A DNA stretch of 64,000 bases, taken from positions 96,417,583-96,481,582 of the forward strand of contig NC_133390.1 of NCBI RefSeq assembly GCF_047511655.1, in the 5' to 3' direction. A program made the translations under genes and the position numbers. Source of the stretch: Castor canadensis (taxonomy: Eukaryota > Chordata > Mammalia > Rodentia > Castoridae). The notes beneath the pieces are model-generated. The model did no database searches, was not told the DNA's origin, and saw nothing but the letters and a program-made list of their open reading frames with translations. Every line of letters starts with the position of its first letter. The first letter of the stretch is position 1. Below are positions 54,483 through 64,000 of the stretch, in pieces.

Positions 54483-55437
54483 AATAATTTGTTTCATTAT
54501 TCTTTTTTTCCCCAGAACCTTATCAAATTTGGCCTCTGTCTTAACATATGACTTGTGCAGCTCTTTGATGGCATGGACTGGGCAGTTCACTGAGCTTGAC
54601 AAGTTCTCCATAAGGCATTTTTAGGCCTTGTTGTGCCTCTGTGGGGTCTGGGGCTCAACTTGTTTCCTGAACCTGATAGGTTAACAAAGTGGATCTAGAC
54701 TGTATGTTTGTGAAGAGTACATAGTTTCCCTTTCCTGAGTCTGTTAAAACCAGCATCATCTCCTGGTCTATGTTAACCCTGCATCGTTCAGGAATCATCT
54801 AGATGCCTCAGGGACTGGCAGGCCATCCTATCTCCTAAGGCCTCCAGCCAAGGAGTGACTGAGCTGCCTTAACTTGAAACTGCTGTTTGTAGAAATTCTA
54901 ACTGCTGTAAAGTTTGTATTGATGCTGATTTTCTCAGGCACTGTTTACATATGGAAACTGGTCCTATCAACCAGCCAAGTGAATTTGCTGGTGGAGAGAC
55001 TATATGGTAGGAAGGTAGAATCTGAGATACATTTCCTAACCTACTTCCTTTCTCCACCCTGATTTTCACCCTTTCACTCTCAAGTGCTGAACAATTGCTG
55101 TGGTGGGAGAGGCTCAGCCTTGCAGACTGATTTGGTCACTGGTTGTCTTCTGAGCTCTGAGTAATGACATTCACAGTGATGAGTCAGAAGCAGTTGAACT
55201 TTGGTCTGGGTGCTTGCTTTGTTATGATTCAGAGCAAGGCAGTTAACTTCTCTAAGTCTCAAATAAGCGTAAAATGATACCTGCCCTTCCTAGTTCTCAG
55301 ATCCTTGTGAGATTCAAGTGAAAGTTCAAATGGTCATAATTAAACCTTACAAAAGGTTACATAATGTATTATGTATTTTATAAAATGTGCATCCGTTTAT
55401 CATGGTGATGTGAATGTGTATAAAAAGTAGATTTTTG
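54483..55437. other. Intron downstream of the L1, with MIR-like remnant
   Basis: 54500-54620 reads on the minus strand as a 35-codon coding-like piece (around IKELHKSYVKTEAKFDKV), with no identity I can give. 55140-55340 has MIR landmarks ('gcaaggcagttaacttctct', 'gataatacctgccct'-like text). The rest is unassigned. Confidence 0.45.
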
Positions 55438-55535
55438 GTTTTTTTTTTTTTTTTTTGGTGGCACTGGGGTTTGAATTCAGGACCTCACACTTGCCAGGAA
55501 GGTGCTGTTACTGCTTAAGCCATTCCTCCAGCCCT
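55438..55535 (-). mobile_element. tRNA-type SINE, antisense
   Basis: T-run, 'cactggggtttgaattcagg' and 'gccattcctccagccc'. Confidence 0.8.
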
Positions 55536-55585
55536 TTTTTTGTGATGTGTATATTTGAGCTAGTTTCTCGTTAACTATTTGCCAG

Positions 55586-55729
55586 AGGCTGGCTTCGAAG
55601 CACAATCCTCCTGATCTCTGCCTCCTGAGTAACTAGGATTATAGTCATCAGTGCCTAGTAAGGGTAGTCTTTATAATCGTCTGAGTCTAGCTTTTGACAT
55701 CTGTAGATATCTATAAAAATCATTTACCT
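55586..55729. repeat. Duplicated unit, copy B
   Basis: Matches 47501-47650. An antisense SINE left-half end ('gaagcacaatcctcctgatc') is followed by the same 73-bp non-SINE flank ('gtagtctttataatcgtctg' to 'ctataaaaatcatttacc'). Here the SINE homology extends further upstream, to about 55536. Confidence 0.8.
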
Positions 55730-55772
55730 TCTATATTTAGTGTTTCTGAGCCATTTAAGAAAAATCATTTGT

Positions 55773-55863
55773 ATATCCCAGCACTCTGGAGGTTGAAGCA
55801 GGAATATTGTGAGTTTCAGGTCACCCTGAGTTACATATAGACCCTTGGGTCAAAAAAAAAAAA
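55773..55863 (+). mobile_element. B1 SINE, 5'-truncated
   Basis: 'tatcccagcactctggaggt' and 'caccctgagttacatataga', A-run of 12. Confidence 0.72.
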
Positions 55864-56174
55864 TTATTTGTCAGTGATCTGGTCTGATTTGCTGCTGCCC
55901 ACTTATGGAGTATCCCATGGAGCACTTGTGAAGTCAGGCAGAGGGCATGGGTGGGCAGGGTCTGAATTGCCATGTCCCAGAGGGAGTTGAGGAGGTTTTG
56001 TTGGAAGTTTCTTTTGTGCTGCTTTTAGTCAGCTGCTATTTGGACTGGGTAAATGAAAACAAGCACCACTTGTCCTGGCAATCAAGGGAGGCTTTTAGCA
56101 GCTCGGGCAGCCTCAGGAAGGACATTTGTTTATGAACAGTACACGGAAAACATTTCTTTATATTTATGTATTTT
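55864..56174. other. No recognised feature
   Basis: About 300 bp of G-rich intron with a 62-codon open frame that has no recognisable product. Confidence 0.35.
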
Positions 56175-56255
56175 TCATTTTAATGTTGGGGATTAACCTA
56201 GGGCCTCCCACATAGTGGAAACATGTTCTACTACTGAATTATACTTCCATTCCCG
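56175..56255 (-). mobile_element. ID-type SINE, antisense, diverged
   Basis: 'gttggggattaacctagggc' and 'catgttctactactgaatta'. Confidence 0.6.
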
Positions 56256-56348
56256 GGGAAAAAAATCGATCCCCCAGACTCAGACCTTGCCTGAAGGCAC
56301 TCACAATCTGCTTATTTCACAGAAATGTGAGTGAAAAAGGAACTCAAT

Positions 56349-56695
56349 TTTTTTTTTTTTGGTGGTATGGAATACGCACTCTACAGCTAAGCTACACAAA
56401 GACCTGAACTCAGGTCTTTGCACTTTCCAGGCAGGTGCTCTACCACTTGATCTTCACCTCCAGCCCTTTTTGCTCTGGTCATTTTGGAGATAGGGTTTTG
56501 CTTTTGCTCAGGCCTGCCTGGCCCCCAGTCCTCCTATTTATGCTTCCTGTTGAAGCTGGGGTGACAGGCATGTGCCACCATGCTCTCCTTTTTCTTTTGA
56601 GATGGATACTTGTGAACTTTTGCCCAAGCTGGCCTGGAACTGCCATCCTCTCCAACTCAGCCTATGATTACAGGTGAGAGTCACCAGAGCCCGGC
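56349..56695 (-). mobile_element. Antisense tRNA-type SINE with palindrome, then two B1-type units
   Basis: 56349-56465 SINE with a rearranged centre that creates an inverted repeat at 56398-56419. 56466-56580 and 56585-56695 are antisense B1-type units closing at 'gtgccaccatgctctcc' and 'gtcaccagagcccggct'. Confidence 0.68.
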
Positions 56696-57229
56696 TCAGA
56701 ACTTTAAAAAAGATTCATTTTCACCTGGCTGACTATGGAAGGCAAAGGAGAGTGAAACATGAATGGGAAGAAGAGAGGTGTTAAAGAAAAGACTGGAGAG
56801 GGATGTGGTTGAGAGGAAGAGCTGGAGAAAGGAAGTGATGGGGGTGACTCCTTGGTCCTGACCAGCAAGGGCTGGAGCTGCACTGCCATGGTTACTGAGC
56901 CTGGGTGAGTCATATTCCTTCCTGAGACCACTTCCTTTTAGTCAGTGGGAGAAGTTAAATGATCCTTCTAGATGTAAAATTGTCATTCGATGAGGAGTGA
57001 GGGTTCCCTCAGACTCATAGTTTCCATCCCAAATCACAGGTCCTTGAGATCTACATGGGAAAAGCATTTCAAGGTTTCTCACAACAAGGAGTCTCGAGTC
57101 ACAAGGTGGAAGTTTTAGCAAGGATTTAGTTTGGTATAGCAGGATAAAGTAGGGAGATGTGAAAAAATAAAAGGGAGAAACATTTCCTTCTCCCCTGCAT
57201 GGAAGTGAAGATTCAAAATGGTGGGTTTT
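56696..57229. other. No recognised feature
   Basis: Purine-rich intron at 56740-56870, otherwise unremarkable; open frames on the minus strand lack recognisable domains. Confidence 0.35.
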
Positions 57230-57428
57230 AGCTGGGCACCGGTGGCTCATGACTGTAATCCTAGCTACTCAAGAAGCAGACATCAGGAGGATCACGGTTT
57301 GAAACCAGCCTAGGCAAATAGTTTAAGAGACCCTATCTCAAAAAAAAACCCATCACAAAAAAGGGCTGGTGGAGTGGCTCAAGGTGGCCATGAGTTCAAA
57401 TCCCAGTACTGCAAAAAAAAAAAAAAAG
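57230..57428 (+). mobile_element. Dimeric SINE
   Basis: 'gctgggcaccggtggctcat', 'aaacccatcacaaaaaaggg', 'ggtggagtggctcaaggtgg' and an A-run of 16. The right half has a small deletion ('aaggtggccatgagttcaaa'). Confidence 0.87.
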
Positions 57429-57914
57429 GTAGGTTATAATCTTTCAGGACCCCTGGTCGTATAGTCTCGTAGCCCCTACTCATTAGACAGTGGCTCTGGG
57501 TGGCTAAGGTGGGTGCTGTTTATTGTTCTAAAACATGGAGATGTGATGAAACCTACCCAAATGCAGGGACAATAGGTGATCTTCCTTTTGCAAGACATGT
57601 TTCAGTTTTCTGTCTCAAGGAGACAAAAGGGGAAGGCAGATGCAGGCAGTCCCTTTGTGCCTCCCTATTGTAAAACTTACCTAACAAGAGGTGGTGGTTG
57701 AGAAATAACTGCTCTGTTTTTTTTTATTTTTATTTTTTTTCAGTTTCTACTTTCTGATTATAATGTGTGCATCTGCCCCTTTTAATATTTACTAATTTTA
57801 ATTTTCCCGTCTCTTCATCCATCTATCCTGCCTCAAAAATCATCTGTTTTATGATTTACATTTCAGTGTACATTTGTCTGATGGCTTTTGAGAATTGACT
57901 TACTTGTGAGTGGC
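57429..57914. other. No recognised feature
   Basis: Intron with T-rich patches near 57715-57740; nothing assigned. Confidence 0.35.
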
Positions 57915-58010
57915 AGTAGAGAGTCATGATTTTGGATTCCAGAGCCAGAATGCTTGGGTCACTATCTAGCTCTCCCTTAGCTGCTTGTGTGACCATGGCC
58001 ACTCTTGCCT
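57915..58010 (+). repeat. MIR-like ancient SINE
   Basis: 'ggattccagagccagaatgc' then 'cttgggtcactatctagctc' and 'ttgtgtgaccatggcc'. Confidence 0.6.
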
Positions 58011-58112
58011 GGCTTCCTACACAATAGAACAGCCACTGGCAGACAGCAAATGTCTGTACATGAGCTGTTCCCCTTAACTCATCCTTTAGAATATAGGAAG
58101 CTTTTCTTCCTC

Positions 58113-58211
58113 CTTTTTTTTTTTTTTTTTTTGGTGGTACTAGAGCTTGAACTCAGAGCCTCCTGCTTGCTTAGCAGGAGCTCTACCACTTGATCCCTGC
58201 CTCCAGCCCTG
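58113..58211 (-). mobile_element. tRNA-type SINE, antisense
   Basis: Long T-run, 'ggtactagagcttgaactca' and 'accacttgatccctgcctcc'. Confidence 0.8.
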
Positions 58212-59496
58212 TAGGAGGCATTGGAAGCTAAGTCTGTCCACGTGGAAAGTACTTATTTTCTGGGTGCTAATAAAAAATAAAGTTAAGGAACTAGAAAGAG
58301 ACAAACTCATCCTTTTTTCCCTCCCTGAGAATGAACCACAGAGGTTTGTTGGGAGGAAGAGAACAACCTGACCATTTTAGGGTGATAGAGTTGGGTGTTG
58401 GACCCCTCTCTCTCTGATCTGGCTTGTCTTGTTATAGAGTGGTGGTAAGGTTCTTCTGAGTTTTGCTTTGTAATCTGTAATGAAATTCTTGGATACGTTG
58501 AACAGTTGGAAGCAAATTAAACAATTCTATAATGGTGTGATCTCATGAGAGGACCCTATTGTTACATGAGTATAGTATCTGTGCTTTACAGGTGAGCTAA
58601 ATAATTCCCTCCGCTACTTTTCCAGTGAAGACTGTGCAACTGTGCCCTGTATAATACTCTTTGTGTCTATGCATACTCTCAGCTGGGACGAAGGTTTATT
58701 CTACAAAAATAATGCTGAGTGAAAGAAATAGGTAAGGAATGGTGGACATAGAATGGATAGAATGGATCCCAAACCAGAAGGAGGTCAACCAAGGGCCAGG
58801 AGCCTGAGCCATTCCTTTGACTTGTAGCAGGCACTGATTTCACCATATAAACACCCCCACTCTGCCCAATGTCAATCAACTGGCAAAATTCCTGTAGATT
58901 CTTCAGCTGGTTTTTATGCAGCAGCAAGTGCTAGTCCCAGGCTACTTCTGAAGGACCCTGCCCAAGAGAAGAGCAGACCAAAAACAATTAAGAAGTTAGA
59001 CAAGTTATGCTTGAGTACAAAAGGTAGAGTGGTGAGAAAACAGATTGGAATGTAGAATGGAACGCCAAGAACAGGTATTTTTTGAAAAAGCTTTCCTGTG
59101 GGAAACAGGACATTCAACAAATTTTTAAGCAGCCAGGTCACATGCCAGTCTTTTAGGGTAGGAGGTCTGGCAGCTAGCTGTGTGCCACAGGTTATAGAGA
59201 AAGAGAGTGTTGTCTACAGTTCAAGTTAGTAGGCGAGTGTGAGAAATAATGGGTGTCTTAACTGAGGCAGCATTGGCAGTGGGGGTGGTTGCTGGAGGAG
59301 AATAAGTTTCAGAAAGTGTTGGCAGGTGGAGTTAAGATGAATTGATGATTGCTTAGAAAGTACATGGAACGGGCAAGGAGCTGATGGGGTGTCAAAGTAG
59401 AAACCTTGGAAGTTAGGTTTGAGATGATTAATTGAGAATTTAGTGTAGTAGTGAGTTAGCATGCTGGGGGTGGAGAAGGGAGAGAGTAGACAAGGT
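58212..59496. other. Unassigned intron, L2-like in part
   Basis: About 1.3 kb; 59100-59470 has the purine-rich, reverse-L2 look of nearby segments. Nothing else is supported. Confidence 0.35.
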
Positions 59497-59598
59497 TCTT
59501 TTTTTTTTTTTTTCTCAGTGCTGTGGATCAAAGCTAGAGGCTCACACACCACGCGAGACAAGCATTTACCACTGAGTTGCTGCACTTCCCCCAGCCCT
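59497..59598 (-). mobile_element. ID-type SINE, antisense
   Basis: T-run, 'gctgtggatcaaagctagag' and 'gcatttaccactgagttgct'. Confidence 0.7.
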
Positions 59599-59599
59599 G

Positions 59600-60350
59600 T
59601 CCCTGTAAATTTTGAGGAGCTCATAGATCATGCCTTGGACATGGGTGGAAAAATAGGGAGCTGAACTTCAAAGAGAGCAGGAACTGGGAATAGAGATGTC
59701 ATTCTATTTTAATAAGCTTCTAGTAAGCACTTCCTATATGGTAGGCATTGTGCCATGGTGGTACACTGTCAGCTGGAAGCTGGGGGCAGGACTCAAGTGG
59801 TAGAGTACCTGCCTAGCAAGCACAAGCCCTGAGTTTGAACCCCAATACTACCAAAAAAAAAAAAAAAGGAAAGCCGTAATTATAAAGTTGAATAATTTTT
59901 TTAAATAAAAATAGAACTTTGGAGAACATCATCATTTAAGGGACTGGTGGGCAGGAAAAGAAGAACCAGTAGATAAAAGATAACACATGGGCGGAGGGGA
60001 GAAGGGGGCAGTTGTTAGTGTGACAAGAAAGAGAAACAAGAAGCGGGAAAAGTTAAGGGGGGAGAGAGCTTCCAGAAAGAGCAGGTTATCCAAGTCCTGC
60101 CGAGAGGCCTAGCAGGTCATGGGAAAGCCTAGTAAGGATAGTTTCATCAGAGAGGTGGGGCTGGAGGTCAGAATGTGATGGGTGGTAAAGCGAGGGGGAG
60201 TTGAAGAAATAGGAGAGGGAATGGAGAAAACAACTTTCTCTTTTTGCAGAAGATAAGAAAGGCACTAGGTCAATAGCCAGAGGGAAAGAATTAAAGTAAA
60301 TTCTGTAGGGACAGAGAGGAAAGGTGACCATTTATTTCTAACTTTTCTGT
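59600..60350 (-). repeat. L2-like sequence split by a sense tRNA-type SINE
   Basis: Reverse-L2-like purine-rich text on both sides of a SINE at 59776-59868 ('aggactcaagtggtagagta', 'gagtttgaaccccaatacta', A15). Confidence 0.5.
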
Positions 60351-60436
60351 TGAGGTTAGCTCTGTCTTTTTCTTAAAGACTGCAGTGACTTTTCAAAGAC
60401 TATCCACTTTGATGCCAATCCATTGCAATGGGTTCA

Positions 60437-60645
60437 CCCATTCTCTCTGTCTCCCACCTCCTTCCCTCCCTCTCTCCTTTTCTCCCTCTTTCTCTTTCCC
60501 TCCCTCTCTCTCTCCCTCCTACCTCCTTCCCTCCCTCTCTCCTTTTCTCCCTCTTTCTCTCTCCCTCCCTCTCTCTGTGACTCTCTCCTTCCTTCTTTTC
60601 CCCTCCTTCCCTCCCTCACCCTCTTTTAGTCTCCTGTCCACTGGC
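60437..60645. repeat. Polypyrimidine tract with a 65-bp tandem duplication
   Basis: About 200 bases almost wholly C and T. A 65-bp unit beginning 'acctccttccctccctctct' starts at 60456 and again at 60521 with only one or two changes. Mirror symmetry and strand bias suit triplex (H-DNA) formation. Confidence 0.85.
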
Positions 60646-60771
60646 TCTGTAAATGGTGATGTTCTCCAAGGTTCCATTTTTTATTTTATCCAGCTTTACA
60701 ATTCCTGCTTTCTGGGCAAATCCACTCCCCAGCCCCATGAAATTTATCACGTGTCCTAAATCCTCCCAGAA

Positions 60772-60895
60772 ATGGTGCTATGCCTGGGGAGGTGGTGTGT
60801 GCCTATAGTCCAGCGACTTGGGAAGCTGAAGTGTGACGATGGCTACTTTGGGGCCAGCCTCGTCAACATGGTAAGACCTCATCTCAAAGAAAAGA
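60772..60895 (+). mobile_element. B1/7SL-like SINE
   Basis: 'gtggtgtgtgcctatagtcc', 'gacttgggaagctgaagtgt' and 'ggccagcctcgtcaacatgg', closer to a primate-style 7SL monomer than most B1 here. Confidence 0.65.
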
Positions 60896-61228
60896 AAAAG
60901 GAGCTTTCCCCTCCTTCTCTAGTCTCCCGATGTGCATTAAAACTCACTCCATCTCAGCTGGCTTGTGTCTGGCAGCATTTGTGGACAGCCTGCCTTTCCT
61001 CTCCGGGCTTAGTTATACACTGCTGTGCTTTAAGGGACAAATCTCTACTTGTGTCATACCATAATTGTGTATCGTGTCTAGAATATTCCTCCATTTGTGT
61101 GCTCCTTGAAAAACAGAGCCTTGCACTTTCTTTATCCTTGTGCCCCAAGATGCTTAGGACAGTTAGGATCAGATTGGAACTCAATAAATGGCAGGTGAAT
61201 GAAGTAGGTGACCTAATTTCCTTAGCGA
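60896..61228. other. No recognised feature
   Basis: A plus-strand open frame (60772-61278) spans it and its flanking SINEs but has no recognisable domain. 'cttgtgccccaagatgctta' followed by 'ggaactcaataaatggcagg' has an MIR/L2-like terminus. Confidence 0.4.
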
Positions 61229-61311
61229 TTCTTTTTTTTTTGTGGTACTGGGGTTTGAACTCAAAGCCTACACCTTGAGCCACTCCACCAGCCCTTTTTT
61301 TGTGAAGAGCT
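61229..61311 (-). mobile_element. tRNA-like half of a dimeric SINE, antisense
   Basis: 'gtactggggtttgaactcaa' to 'gccactccaccagccc', then 'tgtgaagagc' where homology stops. Confidence 0.8.
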
Positions 61312-61370
61312 TTTTACACTAGTCTATTGTACCTGGCTTTGGCTGTGTGGTTCATCCCAGAGCATCCAGT

Positions 61371-62602
61371 CATTTCTTTTTCCTTTGTTGTTGTGATGGG
61401 TGGGGATGCAGTGTGGTATTTACACAGGTTCTTACAAGGTATCAAATATATCATACATCCGCACCCATTCTCCTTTATCCCTCCCCCCCCCCCCCGATTC
61501 CTAGAATAGTTTCAACAGATACCGTTTTTTGCATTCACATACACGTGTACACATTTTTTGTACTGTATTCACCCTCCTACCCCCTTTCTCCACCTCACCC
61601 CTCCCACAGCCCTCCCCATTGGGCAGGACCTGTTCTGCTCTCCTGTTCTCCAATTTTGTAAGAGAAAATGAAAAACATGACATTTTAGCTTGTTTGAGAT
61701 AAAGGTAGCTACACAGGGAGTTTTCTTGTGATATTTCCTTGTATATATGTATTATAACCCCAATTGGCTCATCTCCTCTTTTTTCTTCATTCCGCCTTTG
61801 TCCCTTTCTTATGGTGGTTTCAACTGGTTTAAGAATTCTATATTCATTCTTATATAGAGTATATTAGCTACATTCATCTTCTTAGTTTCCTTCTTTTACC
61901 CTACCCTTCTCAGATGTGACCTACTGATCTCTGTCTTCTGAGTAGCTAGTATTACAGGTGTGAGCCACCAGTACCTGGCATCATGGTGCTTTTATGAGGC
62001 ACCAGAAGATGCTCATCTCCATAAAAAGTTGTACATATAAGATTCTCTGAGAAAGAGGATGTGATTTTTGGCCTTCTGAGCCTGGCTAACTTCACTTATG
62101 ATGATGTTCCCCGTTCCATCCATTTACCTGCGATTGGCAAAATTTCATTCTTCTTTGTGACTGAATAAAATTCCATTGTATGAAAATACCATATTTTCTT
62201 AATCCATTTGTCAATAGTATCTTGTTAGGGGCATCTTGGCTGTTTCCATAGCTTGGCTATTGTGAACAGTGCTGCAATAAGCATGGCTGTGCAGGTGCCT
62301 TTGTAATAACCTGTGTCACATTCCTCCGGGTATATTCCGAGGAGTGGTGTTGCTGATCCTATGACAGATCTATATTTAGTTTTTAAGAAGCCTCCACATT
62401 GTTTTCCATAGTCATTGTACTAGCTTACATTCCCATCAGCAGTGTATGAGGGTTCATTTTCCCCCGCATCCTCACCAACATTTGTTGTTGTGGTGTTTTT
62501 GATGATCGCTGTTCTAATAGGAGTGAGGTGGAATCTTAGTATGGTTTTGATTTGCATTTCCTTTATGGCCAGGGATGGTGAGCATTTTTTCATCTCTTTT
62601 AT
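61371..62602 (-). mobile_element. LINE-1 3' part, antisense
   Basis: 61371-61920 is L1 3' UTR in reverse, including a C12 run (61485-61496) and C-rich text that mirrors the G tracts of 54333-54400. 62060-62602 is the ORF2 C-terminus in reverse; its minus-strand translation includes the [11 protein letters not shown]-type motif. An antisense SINE end sits at 61924-61980. It is 5'-truncated and full of changes. Confidence 0.8.
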
Positions 62603-62730
62603 AGCCAGGCATGGTGGCACATGTCTGTGAGCTCAGCACTCAGGAGGCTGGTGCAGGAGGATTGCAAGTTTGAAGACAGCCCGGGCTAAGTAGCAAGACC
62701 CTTAAAAGACCAAACCAAACCAAAACCCTC
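62603..62730 (+). mobile_element. B1 SINE
   Basis: 'gccaggcatggtggcacatg' to 'gcccgggctaagtagcaaga', with a (CCAAA)n tail. Confidence 0.8.
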
Positions 62731-63129
62731 TTATTTCACCACTGACCACTGAGCCTACATGCAAGAGTGGCATTTAATCTGCCATGGTTTTGCCAGCTGC
62801 TGAGTAAGTAGGACTGGATCATCCTGACATAGGAAATGGTAATGGCTGGCCCTTTTTGTCTAGGTTTGGCCTGTACAACTTTTAAAAATATTAATCTGAA
62901 TTAATACTTTAAGATTATGAGATTTTCTTTAAAAAAAAATAAAGTCTCAGAAGAAGTTCAGAGAACTATGAAATCTTAAAGAAAGAAAGAATTTGGGGAA
63001 AAAATCAGATGACAAATTTTTATGTACTAAAATTTTTGATTAATTTTTTCCCCACATTTGTATTTTTGTAACATGTAGCATTAATAGGTGCCTAATTAAT
63101 ATTTGTTGAGTTACAACTTTGTGACTGTT
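62731..63129. other. No recognised feature
   Basis: AT-rich intron between repeats. Confidence 0.35.
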
Positions 63130-63412
63130 TAAGTCTGACTGTTTTTCATTACTATAACAAAATACTTGAGGCAGCTACATTATAATGGAAAGAGGCTTAT
63201 TTAGTTTGTAATTCTAAGATTCAAGGGCATGGTGCTAGCATCTGCTAGCTCTGGTGAGGATCTCAGGGTGGATGGCATCGCAGTGGTCACAGCACAGGTA
63301 AGAGGAAGAGATCACATGGCCAAACAGGCAGCTGGAGAATGATTTGGGAAGCAGCCTTGGGCTTTCTGACAACTCGTTCTCTCAGAGAACTAGCTCAGAG
63401 TCCCATGAGAAC
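63130..63412 (+). repeat. Ancient interspersed repeat
   Basis: 'cattactataacaaaatact' followed by 'gaaagaggcttatttagttt' and 'gagatcacatggccaaacag' is a recognisable old mammalian repeat (L1M/LTR-type). Family not certain. Confidence 0.45.
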
Positions 63413-63419
63413 TACCTTT

Positions 63420-63990
63420 AAAAAAGAAAAAAAGCATTTTTATTGGCATGTATTGATGTACAGGGGAGTTTCATTGTGACGTTTACATATGCATACAATG
63501 TACCTTGGTTAGGTTCACCCCCTCCATCATTCTCCCTCATCCCTCTCCCCTTACTCAAAACAATTTCATCAGGTTTCACTGTTTTATTTTTATGTAGTAT
63601 ATGAAGTGCACCAGCCATATTCAAAGTCTTTCACCCACTCCATCCACCCACCCCTCCCATCCCCTAACAGGACTTGTTTCACCTTCCTGTCCTTCATTTT
63701 TTAAAGTGATGTTCATTGTTCAAAGAAGTTTCACCTTGGTATTTCACATATGTGTATGTTGCATTTTAATCAAATTACCCCCTCTGTTACTGCCCCCCCG
63801 CCATCATTTAACAGTTTTCACTGCACTTCGTGATGCCATCTGTCTTTTGATGCTATTCACTATCATTCTCTTCTCATTTCTCTCCTCCTGGTCCCTCAAA
63901 CAGTCCCATTACTATAAACATGTTCTCTCTGTATAGTATATATGATCATGTCTGTATTTGTTTATTTTTATGTTATTTGTTTATTTATGT
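63420..63990 (-). mobile_element. L1 3' UTR-like sequence, antisense, two copies in tandem
   Basis: 'gatgtacaggggagtttcat' / 'caccccctccatcattctcc' near 63460-63535, and 'gttcaaagaagtttcacctt' / 'attaccccctctgttactgc' near 63715-63795, repeat the same plan. The window ends in a T-run. Confidence 0.5.
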
Positions 63991-64000
63991 TTTTTTTTTA

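Larger units (their letters stand above)
23316..64000 (+). other. NCEH1: NCEH1 intron 1 (partial, at least 40.7 kb)
   Basis: No frame downstream matches the second coding exon of NCEH1, which would continue at the serine-asparagine region before the HGGG motif. The rest of the window is therefore read as first intron. Transposons, pseudogene fragments and repeats in it are listed individually. Confidence 0.75.

Noticed and set aside
60772-61278. 168-codon plus-strand open frame
   Set aside because: Begins in one SINE and ends in another; composed of repeat and unassigned intron.

Overview
The window is nuclear genomic DNA from a placental mammal, almost certainly a rodent. It is AT-rich and gene-poor. 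It is packed with tRNA-derived SINEs (ID-like and a 'ctggtggagtggctcaa' family), 7SL-derived B1 SINEs, and dimers that join a B1-like left half to a tRNA-like right half. Ancient L2, MIR and L1 remnants fill much of the rest. I recognise the dimer and trimer SINE style as that of the beaver lineage (Castor, Castorimorpha); this is recognition from memory, not a database match.

One protein-coding exon is clear. Inside a CpG island at about 22.9-23.9 kb, an ATG at 23178 opens 46 codons that match the N-terminus of neutral cholesterol ester hydrolase 1 (NCEH1, also AADACL1/KIAA1363). They end at a GT splice donor at 23316. The gene reads on the + strand. Bases 1-22.9 kb are therefore its upstream flank (in human the next gene on that side is ECT2, head to head). 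Bases 23.3-64 kb are the start of a very long first intron; no second coding exon was found.

Layout: 1-21.5 kb is repeat-rich intergenic DNA with old L1 pieces, many SINEs, an L2 block at 17.3-20.0 kb and a U6 snRNA pseudogene at 20.0 kb. 21.5-22.9 kb is repeat-poor proximal upstream DNA. 22.9-23.9 kb is the promoter, CpG island and exon 1. 24-26.5 kb is repeat-poor intron that may hold regulatory elements. 26.5-48 kb is intron with SINEs, L2 and MIR, a second U6 pseudogene at 37.4 kb and a decayed gene-like block on the minus strand at 41.8-42.95 kb. 48.4-54.45 kb is a near full-length sense LINE-1 with an intact-looking GC-rich 5' end and a broken ORF2, in which I can find no ORF1. 54.5-64 kb is intron with SINEs, a 65-bp duplicated pyrimidine tract at 60.4 kb and antisense L1 3' sequence.

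The most interesting items are the apparently ORF1-less LINE-1, with in-phase 129-bp repeats in its 5' region; a roughly 145-bp duplication that sits either side of that LINE-1 and includes non-SINE flank; the two U6 retrocopies; the unidentified decayed coding block; and the multi-part SINE architecture.
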